The notes: generated by a model not told the origin, from the sequence alone. DNA of 64,000 nt from Bufo bufo (GCF_905171765.1 NC_053393.1:70649371-70713370); one strand, 5' to 3'; numbered from the stretch's first letter, positions 10,392 through 22,871 are shown. Translations and numbers: made by a program.

Positions 10392-12445
10392 CCCCCTGAT
10401 GCACCCCTAGAGTTGAAACTCCATAAAAGTGACCCTATCTAAGAAACTACACCCCTCAAGGTATTCAAAACTGATTTTACAAACGTCGTTAACCCTTTAG
10501 GTGTTCCACAAGTATTAATGGAAAATAGAGATACAAGTGGCCCCATTTTAGAAACTACGGGATAGGGTGGCAGTATTGTTGGTACTAGTTTAGGGTACAT
10601 ATGATTTTTGGTTGCTCTATATTACACTTTTTGTGAGGCAAGATAACAAGAAATAGCTGTTTTGGCACCGTTTTTATTTTTTGTTATTTACAACATTCAT
10701 CTGACAGGTTAAATCATGTGATATTTTTATAGACCAGGTTGTCGAATGCGGCGATACCTAATATGTATACTTTTTTTTTTTATGTAAATTTTACACAATG
10801 ATTTCCATAGTCTGAAAGCCATAATTTTTTGAGTTTTTGGGCGATTACCTTGGTAGGGTATGATTTTTGCGGGATGAGATGAGCGTTTTATTGGCACTAT
10901 TTTGGGGTGTGTGTGACTTTTTTATTGCTTGCTATTACACTTTTTGTGATGTAAGATGACAAAAAATGGTTTATTTAGCACAGTTTTTTATTTTAAATTT
11001 TTACGGTGGTCATCTGAGGGGTTAGGTCATGTGATATTTATAGAGGCAGTCGATACGGACACGGCGATACCTAATATGTATGCAATTTTTTTATTATGAA
11101 AGTTTTACACAATAATATCATTTTTGAAACAAAAAAAATCATGTTTTAGTGTCTCCATATACTGAGAGCCATAGTTTTTTTCAGTTTTTGGGCGATTATC
11201 TTAGGTAGGGTTATCATTTTTTGCGGGATGATATTATGGTTTGATTGGCACTATTTGGGGTGCATATGACTTTTTGATCGCTTGCTATTACACTTTTTGT
11301 GATGTAAGGTGACAAAAAATGGTTTTATTTAGCACAGTTTTTATTTTTTATTTTTACGGTGTTCATCTGAGGTCAATGTGATATTTTTATAGAGCCGGTC
11401 CAATACGAACGCGGCGATACCAAATATGTATGCTTTTTTTTTAATTTATGTAAGTTTTACACAATAACAGCTTTTTAAAAAAATATATATATATGTTTTA
11501 GTGTCTCCATATGAGCCATAGTTTTTTTTATTTTTGGGCTATTGTCTCAGGTAGGGGCTCAATTTTTGCGGGATGAGGTGACTGTCAGATTGGTACTATT
11601 TTGGTGGGCAAACGCCTTTTTGATTGCTTGCTGTTGTAATTTTTGTAATTTAAGGTGAGAAAAAAATTGTTTATTTAGCACAGTTTTTATTTTTTATTTT
11701 TTACGGTATTCATCTGAGGCGTTAGGTCATGTGATATGTTTATAGAGCCAGTCGATACGGACGCGGCGATACCTAATATGTATGCTTATTTTTCCCCCTA
11801 TTATTTACCAATTTTTTTTTTACTTTATTTGGGGAAAAAGACGTTTTTGTTTATTTTTACTTTAAACTTTTAATTTTTTGGGGGGAAAACTTTATTTTTT
11901 CAACTTTTTTTTACTTAATTTTTTTGTCCCACTTTGGGACCTTGAACTTTTGGGGGGTCTAATCCTTTACAATGCATTCCAATACAGAAGTATTGGAATG
12001 CATTGGCTGTATGAGTAATACTGTGTGTATTACTCATACAGCTTCCGGCCTGTGAGATCCAGGGGGCTGGATCTCACAGGCTTGTCACCGGAAGGCAGCG
12101 CGATGCCTTCCTTAGGCATCGCGCTGCCTTCTATGCCATCAGGTCCCCACTACAGCCCCATGGGGACTTGATGGCACCGCCACACGCCGCCGCAAACCGC
12201 AGGTAAAGCCGCAAACCGCAGGTCTGAATTGACCTGCGGTTTGCGGCGATCGCCGACACTGGGGGTCACGGGTCCCCCCCACCACTTAGCCAAGGTGCCT
12301 GCTCAATGATTTGAGCAGGCACCGGGTTCCGATCACCGCCCGCCGGGCGGGGTTGATTGGAACAACACATGACTTACCGGTACGTCATGGGTCCTTAAGG
12401 ACTCGGGAAACATGCCGTACCGGTACGTACTAAGTCCTTAAGGGG
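10392..12445 (+). repeat. TTAA element copy 1, right part: B-type tandem repeats and terminal hairpins
   Basis: After the tail of an A unit come about three B units of roughly 350 bases each. Their marks are gagccatagttttttcagtt, then gcgggatgagatga, then gcttgctattacactttttg and gcgatacctaatatgtatac. From about 11960 the sequence becomes GC-rich and folds: ttggaatgcatt repeats, a ggatctcacagg inverted repeat, and a hairpin with 13-base arms at 12294-12323. It ends ccttaagggg at TTAA 12446. Confidence 0.75.
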
Positions 12446-12449
12446 TTAA

Positions 12450-15184
12450 GGACAAATGACGTACCGGTACGTCATGTGTAGTTCCGATCACCGCCACTCG
12501 GCGGGCGGTGATCGGAACTGGGTGCCTGCTCAAATCATTGAAAAAAAAAAAACGATGTAAAAAAAAGCCATTTTTTGTCACCTTACATCACAAACTGATT
12601 TTACAAACTTTGCTAACCCTTTAGGTGTTCCACAAGAATTAATGGAAAGTAGAGATACAATTTCAAATTTCAATTTTTTGGCAGATTTTCAGTTTAATAA
12701 TTTTTTTCCAGTTACAAAGCAAGGGTTAACAGCCAAACAAAACTCAATATTTATGGCCCTGATTCTGTAGTTTACAGAAACACCCCATATTTGGTCGTAA
12801 ACTGCTGTACGGGCACACGGCAGGGCGCAGAGAAGGAAAGGAATGCCATACGGTTTTTGAAAGGCAGATTTTGCTGGAACTGTTTTTTTTGACACCATGT
12901 CCCATTTGAAGCTCCCCTGATGCACCCCTAGAGTAGAAACTCCAAAAAAGTGGCCCTATTTTAGAAACTACACCCCTCAAGGTATTGAAAACTGATTTTA
13001 CAAACGTTGTTAACCCTTTAGGTGTTCCACAAGAATTAATGGAAAATAGAGATACAATTTCAAAATTTCACAATTTCACTTTTTGGCAGATTTTCCATTT
13101 TAATAATTTTTTTCCAGTTACAAAGCAAGGGTTAACAGCCAACAAAACTCAATATTTATGGCTCTGATTCTGTAGTTTTCAGAAACACCCCATATGTGGT
13201 CGTAAACCGCTGTACGGGCACACGGCAGGGCGCAGAAGGAAAGGAATGCCATACGGTTTTTGGAAGGCAGATTTTGCTGGACTGGTTTTTTGACACCATG
13301 TACCATTTGAAGCCCCCCTGATGCACCCCTAGAGTAGAAACTCCAAAAAAGTGACCCCATTTTAGAACTACGGGATAGGGTGGCAGTTTTGTTGGTACTA
13401 GTTTTAGGGTAAATATGATTTTTGGTTGCTCTATATTACACTTTTTGTGAGCAATGAAACAAGAAATAGCTGTTTTGGCACCGTTTTTTTTTATATTTAC
13501 AATATTCATCTGACAGGTTAGATCATGTGGTATTTTTATAGAGCAGGTTGTCACGGACGAGGCGATACCTAATATGTATACTATTCTTTTTATTTTTGTA
13601 AGTTTTACACAATGTATTCAGTTTTTTAGTATTTCCATAGTCTGAGAGCCATAGTTTTTTCAGTTTTTGGCGATTATCTTGGGTAGGGTATGATTATTGC
13701 GGGATGAAATGACGGTTTGATTGGCACTATTTTGGGGTGCGTATGACTTTTTGATCGCTTGCTATTACTCTTTTGTGATGTAAGGTGACAAAAATTTGCT
13801 TTTCTTACGGCTTTTTTTTATTTTTTACGGTATTCACCTGAGGGGTTAGGCCATGTGATATTTTTATAGAGCCTGTTATTACGGACGCGGGCGATACCTA
13901 AATATGTATACTTTTTTTATTTATGTAAGTTTTACACAATGATTTCATTTTTTGAAACAAAAAAAATTGTGTTTTGGTGTTTCCATTGTCTGAGAGCCAT
14001 AGTTTTTTCAGTTTTTGGGTGATTATCTTGGCTAGTGTATGATTTTTACAGATTGAGATGACGGTTTGATTGGCACTATTTTGGGGTGCGTATGACTTTT
14101 TGATCGCTTGCTATTACACTTTTTGTGATGTAAGGTGACAAAAAATACACTTTTTTTTTTACGGTATTCACCTGAGGGGTTAGGTCATGTGATATTTTTA
14201 TAGAGCAGGGTATTACGGACGCGGTGATACCTAATATGTATACATTTTTTTTTATTTACTTATGTTTTACACAATAATAGCTTTTTAAAACAAAAAAAAT
14301 TATGTTTTAGTGTCTCCATATTCTGAGACATATTTTTTTAATTTTTTGGGCGATTGTCTTAGGTAGGGGCTAATTTGGTGGGCATACGCCTTTTTGATCG
14401 CTTGCTATTGTACTTTTTGTGATGTAAGGTGAAAAAAATGGTTTATTTAGCACAGTTTTTATTTTAAATTTTTTACGGTGTTCCTCTGAGGGATTAGGTT
14501 ATGTAAATTGTTTATAGAGCCGGTCGATACGGACTCGGAGATACCTAATATGTAAACTTTTTTTCTTTCCCCTATTTTTTACCATTTTTTTTTACTTTAT
14601 TTGGGGGAAATTATGTTTTTGTTTTTACTTGAAAGTTTTAATTTTTTGGGGGGAAACTTTATTTTTCAACTTTTTTTTCACATAATTTTTTGTCCCACTT
14701 TGGGACTTCAACTTCTGGGGGTCTAATCCCCTTTACAATGCATTCCAATACTACTGTATTGGAATGCATTGTCTGTATGAGTAATACTGTGTGTATTACT
14801 CATACAGCTTCCTGCCTGTGAGATCCAGGGGGCTGGATCTCACAGGCTCTTCACCGGAGGCAGCGCCGATGCCTAAGGAAGGCATTGCGCTGCCTTCCAT
14901 GCATCAGGTCACCATTACAGCTGCACGGGGACCCGATGGCACCTCCGAACCGCCCGCCGCAACTCCCGTAAAAAACTGAATTTGACCTGCAGTTTGCGGC
15001 TATCGCCTATACGGGGGGGATCACTGGACCCCCCCCCCCCCCGCGCATTGACCCAAGGTGCCTGCTCAATGATTTGAGCAGGCACCTTGTTCCGATCACC
15101 GCCCGCCGCGCGGCGTGTGATCGAAAATACTTATCAGGTACAGGTACGCCCTGTGTCCCCTAAGTACTTAGAGGTAAAAAGAGG
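12450..15184 (+). repeat. TTAA element copy 2, rearranged
   Basis: It begins with an inverted copy of the element's right end (12450-12540), including the 20-base perfect palindrome ATGACGTACCGGTACGTCAT (12456-12475). At about 12540-12590 it switches to plus-orientation A units (12590-13365), B units (13370-14560) and a right end with the 13-base-arm hairpin at 15057-15086. It ends at TTAA 15185. No protein gene is present. Confidence 0.7.
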
Positions 15185-15188
15185 TTAA

Positions 15189-15577
15189 AAAGTGGGTTTT
15201 GAACATTTCTGAAAAATTTCAAGATTTGCTTCTAAACTTCTAAGCCTTGTAACATCCCCAAAAAATAAAATGTCATTCCTAAAATGATCCAAACATGAAG
15301 TAGACATATTGGGAATGTAAAGTAATAACTATTTTTGTAGGTATTACTATGTATTATAGAAGTAGAGAAATTAAAACTTAAAAATTTGCTAATTTTTGGT
15401 AAATTTGGTATTTTTTATAAATAAAAATTATTATTTTTGACTCCATTTTACCAGTGTCATGAAGTACAATATGTGATGAAAAAAACAATCTCAGAATGGT
15501 CTGGGATAAGGTAAAAGCATTTAAAGTTATCACGACATAAAGTGACACTGGTAAAATATGGCCGGGTCCTTAAGGGG
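15189..15577 (-). repeat. Inverted left-end fragment of the TTAA element
   Basis: This mirrors the left end at 2769-3180 (aagcttctaaacttctaagcc-like block, the ttaccagtgtcatgaagtac block, terminal cttaagggg). It is truncated internally at about 15189 and makes the composite look like it has 400-bp terminal inverted repeats. Confidence 0.75.
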
Positions 15578-15786
15578 TTAAGAAAGGGTTTAGGAATTAC
15601 AGCTCTTTAATGTAGCTGCCTCTTTTTCACGGGACCAAAGGTAATTGGACAATTATCTCAAAACTATTTAACTGGCTGCATGGGCTATTCCCTCGTTAAT
15701 CCATCATCAATTAAGCAGGTAAAAGGTCTGGAGTTGATTCCAGGTGTGGGATTTGTATTTGGAAGCTGTTGCTGCGAACCCACAAC

Positions 15787-17185
15787 ATGCAGTCAAAGGA
15801 GCTCCCAGTGAAAGTGAAACAGACCATCATTAGAGAGATAGTGGAAATTAACAGTTTGGTACATTCTTGTAAGAAAACGCACTGGTGAGCTCGGGAACTC
15901 AAAAAGGCCTGGACGTCCATGGAAGACAATGGTGGCTGATCGCAGAATCCTTTCCATGGTGAAAAAAAAACCTTCACAACATCCACCCAAGTGAAGAACA
16001 CTCTCCAGGAAGTAGGTGTATCAGTATCTAGCAATCGAGAAGACTTCATGAAGCAAATACAGAGGGTTTATCACAAGGTACAAACTATTAATCAGCCTCA
16101 AAAATAGAATGCCAGATTACATCTCATTCAAACATCAGTGTTCCACGTACGTGTGCTGTACGTGTTCTCCACGAACTGCACACTTATCTATTCATTTTAA
16201 TGTGTGAGTTTACACATTCGTTTTTTAGCATGGTTCGTGTGTTTTTAGCACGGATGCATGCTCTTTTTGTCCGTGTTCACAGATCCATTACAACCATTAT
16301 AGTCTATGAGTGTGTGAAAACCATGGATGCAACACAGATGCCATCCATGTTTCAGGGATCATTAGGAAGAGATGCTTTGAAAATTATTTTTCAGCTGTGC
16401 AGTATCAGTGAAACACGGATGACACGCGGACAGCAAAAAACAGACAAATGGACCACACACAGATCCTTCACAGGAAGCTTCATAGATGCATCACTGAGCA
16501 CCTTTTCACAGATTTAAGCACGGACGTGTGAATGAGACTTTAGACTTGGCCAAAAAACATCTAAAGAAGCCAGCCCAGTTTTGGAACAGAACTTTCAACG
16601 GATGGAACTAAGATCAACTTGTATCGGAATGATTGGAAGAAGAAAGTATGGAGAAGTCTTTGAACGGCTCATGATCCAAAGCACACCACATCCTCTGTAA
16701 ACCATGGTGGAGGCACCATGGGCATGCATAGCTTCCAATGGCACTGGGTCACTACTGTTTATTGATGATGTGACTGAAGACAGAAGTAGCCAGATGAATT
16801 ATGAAGTGTACTGGGATAGACTTTCTGCTCAGATTCAACCAAATGCAGCAAGGTTAATTGACGGCGCTTCACAGTAGATGGATAATGACCCAAAACATAC
16901 TGCAAACAGCAACCCAGGTGTTTTTAAAGATATAAGAAGTGGAAAATTCTGCAATGGCTGAGTCAATCACCAGACCTCAAAGTTGATCGAGCATGCATTT
17001 CACTTGCTTAACATAAACAAGGCAAAAAGACCTACCAACAACTAACAAATGAAGACACGTACAGTAAAGGCCTGGCGAAGCATCACAAAGGAGGAAACCC
17101 AGAGTTTGGTGATGTCCATGGGTTTCAGACTTCAGACAGTCATTGCCTGCAATGGATTCAATACAAAATATTAAAAATGAACGTT
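15787..17185 (+). pseudogene. Tc1-like transposase, degenerate
   Basis: The reading starts MQSKELPVKVKQTIIREIVE at 15787 and is broken by several stops and shifts. After a MITE (16124-16542) it resumes with the catalytic part. That part has CMASNGTGSLLFIDDV-like sequence and the second catalytic Asp in DNDPKHTA (about 16880). The SPDL motif near 16975 is followed by a degraded third-residue region. It once moved the surrounding 2570-17389 element. It is long dead. Confidence 0.8.
16124..16542. repeat. MITE inserted in the Tc1 transposase
   Basis: The ends are imperfect inverted repeats (atctcattcaaacatcag at the left, cacgtgtgaatgagac-like at the right). It interrupts Tc1 coding sequence, which continues at about 16545 with acttggccaaaaaacatc. 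It is non-coding. Confidence 0.65.
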
Positions 17186-17464
17186 TTATTTATGGAAATG
17201 TTAATGTGTCCCCTTTTGAGCCCCTGAAATGAGGAGGCTTTGTAGAAAAATGGTTACAATTCCTAAACGTTTCACAGGATATTTTTTACACTTCAGTTGC
17301 ATCTCAGCTGTTTCATTTCAAATCCAATGTGGTGGCCTGCAGTGCCAATGAAGATTGTGTCACTGTCCAAATATTTCTGGACCTAACCATATCCAGAAAA
17401 CCATCCAATCATTTTGTATAAAAAAAAAAATAAATAATCAGAATATTCACATAAAGGATGTTAA

Positions 17465-17995
17465 TGTGTGATAAAAAAAATGTTGATAGTAGTGTCCGTT
17501 TAAGCATTGAATTCAGGTGTTTCATTAAGTTCCTATTGTCACAGGTGTATAAAATCCACACCTCTATAAAAGTCACCAATGCTTTGCTGACTCAATGGCC
17601 CTGATTTATCCAGATGGGTGTGCTACGCTAGTCTTAGGCCTCTTGCACACGAACGTTATTTTTTTTTTTACGTTCCGTTTTTTTGTGTTCCAGTTTTAGT
17701 CATTGTTTACACAAAAAAAGGTGTAGGCGCTTGATACATTTCCCGAAAAAAACTGTAGAGCTACAGACCTTCTCGGACAGTACCATCAGCACAAAAACTG
17801 TGCTCCAGGAGCTTTATAGCATAGGTTTTCATGGCTGATCAGCTGCATGCAAGCCTTATATCACCAAGCACAATGCAAAGAGGAGTGGTGTAAAGCATGC
17901 TGTCACAGGACTCTTGAGCAGAGGAAACGTGTCCTATGAAGTGATCGACCACACTTTTCTGTCTGATGGAGGAGTCTAGGTTTGGTGGACTTTGG
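17465..17995 (+). pseudogene. 5' fragment of another Tc1-like element, with a MITE scrap
   Basis: This has a Tc1-type leader (ttcaggtgtttcattaagttcc ... cacaggtgtataaaatcc). After an unrelated AT-rich scrap (about 17600-17745, with aggcctcttgcacacgaacg), it has diverged transposase sequence. The piece tagcataggttttcatggc with the following ctgcatgcaagccttatatc fits the FHGRAAA...KPYIT region of this family. It ends at about 17995, exactly where an oppositely oriented Tc1 begins. Confidence 0.6.
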
Positions 17996-18736
17996 GTCAT
18001 TGTCTATCAGCACTGTGAAGCTCCGTCCAATGAGTTCTGAAGCATTTGGCTGAATATGAGCAGATAATATTGCCCGAAACACTTCAGAATTCATCCTGCT
18101 GCTTTTGTCAGCAGTCACATCATCAATAAATACAAGAGAACCAGTTCCATTGGCAGCCATACATGCCCACGCCATGACACTACCACCACCATGCTTCACT
18201 GATGAGGTGGTATGCTTAGGATCATGAGCAGTTCCTTTCTTTCTCCATACTCTTCTCTTCCTATCACTCTGGTACAAGTTGATCTTGGTCTCATCTGTCC
18301 ATAGGATGTTATTCCAGAACTGTGAAGGCTTTTTTAGATGTCATTTGGCAAACTGTAATCTGACCTTCCTGTTTTTGAGGCTCACCAATGGTTTACATCT
18401 TGTGGTGAACCCTCTGTATTCACTCTGGTAAAGTCTTCTCTTGATTGTTGACTTTGACACACATACACCTACATCCTGGAGAATGTTCTTGATCTGGCCA
18501 ACTGTTGTGAAGGGTGTTTTCTTCACCAGGGAAAGAATTCTTCGGTCATCCACCACAGTTGTTTTCCGTGTCTTTTGGTGTTTCCGGGTCTTTTCGTGTT
18601 GCTGAGCTCACCAGTGCGTTCCTTCTTTTTAAGAATGTTCCAAACAGTCGTTTTGGCCACGCCTAATGTTTTTTCTATCTCTCTGATGGGTTTGCTTTGT
18701 TTTTTCAGCCTAATGATGGCTTTCTTCACTAACTAC
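17996..18736 (-). pseudogene. Tc1-like transposase, truncated and split by the ERV
   Basis: On the minus strand, a helix-turn-helix (SKPIREIEKTLGVAKTTVWN) is followed by a linker with KRPGNTKRHGK. The core has the first Asp in LWTDETKINLYQSD, the glycine-rich GGGSVMAWACMAANGTG and the second Asp in LIDNDPKS. It then stops at the junction at 17995, so the catalytic Glu and the 3' inverted repeat are gone. Three frames are needed to follow it. Its 5' end is at 27358-27491, on the other side of the ERV, and the leader/start region is internally deleted. Confidence 0.82.
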
Positions 18737-19207
18737 TGTTCTGGTTCTGGCCAAGCTGCCAGTTCGGTTGATGTACTGCTCCAAATTAATTAATGTACGT
18801 GCACGGAGAGATCAAACTGAGACAACACACAGCTCGGAGTTAAAACAGTATCTCTGGTTTATTTTCTGAAAACAGCAGACAATACATAGGTTTTACGACA
18901 GGAAGAAGTGGGAGGGGGGTGAAAGATAAAGTATATCTTTTCTATTGGCTATGAACTCTATACTTTTCCGTAACCTTGACGGCCAGAGGAAATTCCTCCC
19001 CCCTCCCCCCTTGCTCGTGGGTGAAACCGTTACTTCTTCTTTCTTTGTAACTGCTTGCTTGAGCTGAACGGAAACCACAAAGAAACACATGATAAAACAC
19101 AAAGTAAGATTCTAGTTTATAGGTGTTGGCTGAATGCCTGGCCGCCATCTTAGCTAAACATAGTCCTCAACAAGCAAGTATCCATTTTGTATCAATAGTC
19201 CATAACA
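18737..19207 (-). repeat. ERV 3' LTR
   Basis: 471 bases, TG...CA ends. On the minus strand it has CCAAT (in ATAGCCAATAG) and a polyadenylation signal AATAAA (plus-strand 18858-18863). It differs from the other LTR at four positions. Confidence 0.95.
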
Positions 19208-19223
19208 GTCCCCCCTTGGAAAC
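19208..19223 (-). promoter_or_regulatory. ERV polypurine tract
   Basis: The minus strand reads TTTCCAAGGGGGGAC directly before the 3' LTR. A purine run in this place primes plus-strand DNA synthesis in retroviruses. Confidence 0.75.
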
Positions 19224-19367
19224 TTGATTGTAGACTTTCCCTTCGCCTAGCAAATCCCCTGGGCATACCATTCGTATCCTCTTCACCCGCAGTGGCGACA
19301 ACCTACCCCTTATAGGTAGGCTCCCGGTTGCTCGGACTTGTGGTAATACCCTGGGATTCATCTCACC

Positions 19368-20918
19368 CTATCTCAGCCAGGCATCATTGTGAGGAGGGGG
19401 AGCTGTGTTGAACGATGTTTCCTTCTGTCCTTCCTCATCGTAGAGGAGCATAATAGGTCGTTCATCAGTTTTCTTCATTCTTTTTGAAAAGCGGGTCACA
19501 CAAATAAGAACGAGCTTAATCACTACATATATCACCAATATTATTAGGGCTACCTGCAATATTACTTGGACAATTCCCATGAGCCAACCCCCAATACCTT
19601 TGAACCAGTTATTGGGGTTAAGGGAAGAGAAGGTATCAGACCACCACGTATCTTTATCAGCTTTATGTGCATCCAGCCATTTATCTCTTAAATCCGCCAT
19701 CTTCTCTATATCCACCTTAACTTGCAAATTACCCTGCGGGTCTATGTAATGGCAACAAGAGGGTCCCACAATCTGGCACATACCTCCATCTTTAGCTGTA
19801 ACATAATCTAGAACTAATGTGTGTTGGTTGGTGACAATGATTAACTGGTTTTGCACAATGTTTGAGGTATTCATAAGTCTCATCACCTCCCATATTTGGT
19901 CATCCAGGTAGTCTGTAGCTACTACCAGATGATCCCACATCTGCATTATCATGGGATATATGAAGATAGAACTAACAATTTTGTTGGTAATGCTCATCTC
20001 TACTACATGTGGCTTGCCATTTGGTCTGGGTGTGTTATCTTTGGCCCTACGATACAAGGTGTGTTTAGGTACTGCATTTATGTCAATTTCAGAGTGTGGT
20101 ACTATAAAGGTAGCAGGAGTAAGCCTGGCGATGGTGCACAGTCCTGTGACATTCTCGGATAACCATTTGTATGCTTTGTGTCCACAAACTAAGTATATGT
20201 CGTCTGGAACTGCTACTGCTGTGCCATTGAATAATCGGGTAATTAGTTTGGCTAATTGTGTCCCTTTCGCCAACTCATATCCTTTTGACTGACTTTCGGT
20301 GTCGTTAGCTAATATACCTGTCCGGAGATCCTGTACAGTACGGTTGTTACAGGGCAGATCCTTTCCGTTCTCAGCATCTACACCAATACACTGCACGTGG
20401 CTGTCTGTTTTTGAATCATTGCAACCTGAGTGTATGTGTGGACTAAATGTCATACCTTTGGTTTGTACTTGGAGACAATAACAGTGTGTCCAGCTAGGAA
20501 AACATGTGACATTAGCCCAGTGTCCCTCTTGCCAAGGAGTAGAGCTATAATCTACCAAGGGTCCTGATCTGTTTATCATGAGCCATGGGGCATCTGCCCA
20601 CCCTGCAACAGGTAAGGCTACTTCCTTGTCCTTGTTTGTACTGGATTTAACTTGGTGTATACTAGTGAGAAAGATGGTAGAATTAGACAGGTCAATCAGT
20701 TCAGAAAGGTCCAGGGGTATTGCAAAATAAGGCATACTGGTTGAACTCACGGGACTGTGGGTACAGATCCAACAATCTCTCAGAGTTTCAGTCTCCTTCA
20801 ACCCCTGGACTAAAATTTAATGGTGCCGTATCAGTGAATTGTCCCATTCATCACCCAGTGGCGTGAATACTGCAGATATGCCCACTGTCAAAGTCATGAT
20901 CAGTATGTGAATCCTCAT
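19368..20918 (-). pseudogene. env: ERV envelope glycoprotein, one in-frame stop
   Basis: The likely start is the ATG at 20918, three bases past the pol stop. A hydrophobic signal peptide follows (HILIMTLTVGISAVF). An in-frame TAA at 20817-20819, about 34 codons in, breaks the gene. Beyond it the frame is open for 477 codons to 19368. SU shows the CXXC motif as CWIC and many N-x-S/T sites; TM shows CQIVGPSCC (the CX6CC motif that pairs with CXXC in gamma-type Env). Near the C-terminus there is a long hydrophobic anchor (WLMGIVQVILQVALIILVIY) and a short cytoplasmic tail. I see no perfect furin site; RRAK is the nearest basic stretch. Env would mediate receptor binding and membrane fusion in an intact virus. 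Confidence 0.92.
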
Positions 20919-20921
20919 GGC

Positions 20922-22871
20922 TTATGGTTCCTGGGACGGTGGGACAGCCTTCACTCTTTTACAATGTGAAGCGTGGATCCAGGTGGGACTCCCTTCGAGT
21001 TTCACAGAGGTTGGGGTGGTCAGCAACACCTGGTAAGGTCCCTCGTATCGTGGTTCGAGGGTGCTTCTGACGTGTTTCTTGACCACCACCCACTCTCCAG
21101 GTTTGAGAGTGTGGCTTCCCTCCAGGGAGTTAGGATCTGGAATGGAAGAGAAAACTTGTGCATGTATATTAGACAATTGCTTGCTCAAGGCTATCACATA
21201 TTTTGCAACAGATTCATAATGCATTTGTAACTGTTGTGGGAAATACTGTCCCATTCTTGGCCCTGTTCCAAATAAGATCTCATATGGGGTTAGTTTGTGT
21301 GGGGGCCTTGGTGTATGACTAACTGAAAAGAGGGTTATAGGCAAACACTGAACCCAATTAAGCCCTGTCTCCCTGGTCATCTTCAGCATTTTAGATTTTA
21401 ACACCCCGTTCAATCTTTCGACTTTGCCGCTGCTTTGGGGCCTGTATGGGGTATGATACGCCAGGTGTGACCCTACCATCTTCCAGACCTCTTGGGTTAG
21501 ACTAGCAGTGAATGCTGGGCCCTGATCACTCTCAATGACCTCAGGTACTCCGAACCTACAGACAAGCTCCTGCATCAGTTTTTTTGCAGTAGTGGTTGCT
21601 GTCTGGTTTTGGACGGGGTAGGCTTCTGGCCACCCAGAGAACAAGTCTATCACTACTAGCACATATTGAAACCCTTGGCACATTGGCATCTGGATATGAT
21701 CGATTTGTATCCTCTGAAAGGGATATAAGGCTTTCGGGAGACATTTTCTGGGAGTGGGCTCGGTTCTGCCGGGGTTACACTCTGCACAGATGAGACACGC
21801 TTGAGTATGTCTCACCAGGACAGGGGTTATCCCTGGGGCCACCCATATTTTGTCAATTAGTTCTTTCATGATGGTTTTGGATTGGTGGGTGGGCCCATGG
21901 GCCACTGAGGCTATTAGGGGATAAAGAGCTCTGGGTAGGCAGACTCTCTTTCCTTGTGTCCAGAGTCCAGATTCTTCTTCGAGGGCTGATTCTTTCAGCC
22001 AGATTTCCTTTTCCCTGGGAGTGGCCTGTTTCTGCATTTGTTTCAGTAGGTCCCATGTGATTTCTTCTTGTTCCAGGTCTTCCTGTGTTATCATAATCTG
22101 GTCTGACTGGACTCTTTCCTCTTTCACTGCTGCTTCCTTGGCCGCTTGGTCAGCTAGGGCGTTTCCTCTGGCCTCAGGGGTGTCAGCTCGAGTATGGGCA
22201 TTTACTTTGATCACTGCCACTTGGTTGGGCAGGAGTACTGCTGCCATTAGGGCTGCTACTGCTGCAGCATTCTTAATCGGGGTTCCTGCAGCTGTGATGT
22301 AATCCCGGGCCTTCCATATTAGTCCAAAGTCATGAACCACTCCAAAGGCATATCTAGAATCTGTGTAGATATTGGCGGTAGAGTCTTTTGCCATGAGGCA
22401 GGCTTCAGTGAGGGCAATGGGTTCAGCTTCTTGTGCTGACTGGTCTGGGCGCAATTGTCTTGCACACAGCACTTCATGTTCACTTGTGACTGCCATGCCT
22501 GTATGGAACTTCCCCTTGTCATCGGCGTACCTTGAGCCGTCCACAAAGAGAATCCAATGAGGGTTTGTCAGAGGAGTGTCTTGGACTGATGGTGGTGTCC
22601 CTACTTCAGCTTCCATCATTGTGATGCAATCATGTTCTTGTTCCTTGTAAAGAGAGTCGGTTGAGGCCCATAGTTCTTCTTCCTGAAGATCCTCTTCAGC
22701 ATGTAGATCAATAAAATCTTCAGAATCTCCATTATACTCCCCCCTTGGAAGAGGAAGGAGTGCAGCAGGATTGAGGATGTGGCACCTCTGAATGGTGACA
22801 TTATCTGGCAGAAGCAAACTACACTGAAGCCGGAGGTGGCGCTGTGCAGTGAGGTGTTTAGGTTGAGTCTG
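20922..22871 (-). pseudogene. pol: ERV pol: RNase H and integrase
   Basis: This continues the RT frame after the TAG at 22872-22874. RNase H has its acidic residues in FVDGSRYAD, QEAEPIAL, YTDSRYAFG and NALADQAAK. Integrase has an HHCC zinc site (HGPTHQS ... CLICAEC) and the catalytic triad in QIDHIQM, ESDQGPAF and GKVERLNG. A GPY/F-type C-terminal module (RYEGPYQVLL) follows. The frame is open over 631 codons from its first Met and ends three bases before env. Integrase would join viral DNA to the host chromosome. No damage is visible inside this part. Confidence 0.93.

Larger units (their letters stand above)
2718..15577. mobile_element. Composite of TTAA-target DNA elements (piggyBac- or Kolobok-like, non-autonomous)
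   Basis: The block is flanked by TTAA at 2714-2717 and 15578-15581, where it interrupts Tc1 sequence. Inside, further TTAA sites next to CCCCTTAAGGAC-type ends lie at 2765, 12446 and 15185. They mark three pieces: a first copy 2769-12445 (holding a 6.8 kb hAT), a second 12450-15184, and an inverted fragment of the left end, 15189-15577. The last mirrors about 400 bases of 2769-3180. No transposase is visible. TTAA targets are known for piggyBac and Kolobok; I cannot decide between them. A cleaner single copy lies at 47030-50680. Confidence 0.7.
2570..17389 (+). mobile_element. Tc1-like transposon split by a 12.9 kb nested insertion
   Basis: The left end (2570) reads GTTAGGTCCAGAAATATTT and the right end (to 17389) is its reverse complement with few changes, each next to TA (2568-2569, 17390-17391). 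The left 145 bases carry the usual Tc1 5' leader up to ttcacatcct. The leader resumes at 15582 with gggtttaggaattacagc. Between them lies a TTAA-flanked block (2718-15577). Without that block the element would be about 2 kb, including a 420-bp MITE at 16124-16542. Confidence 0.85.

Noticed and set aside
19896..20292. Plus-strand ORFs of 88-113 codons
   Set aside because: Antisense of env.
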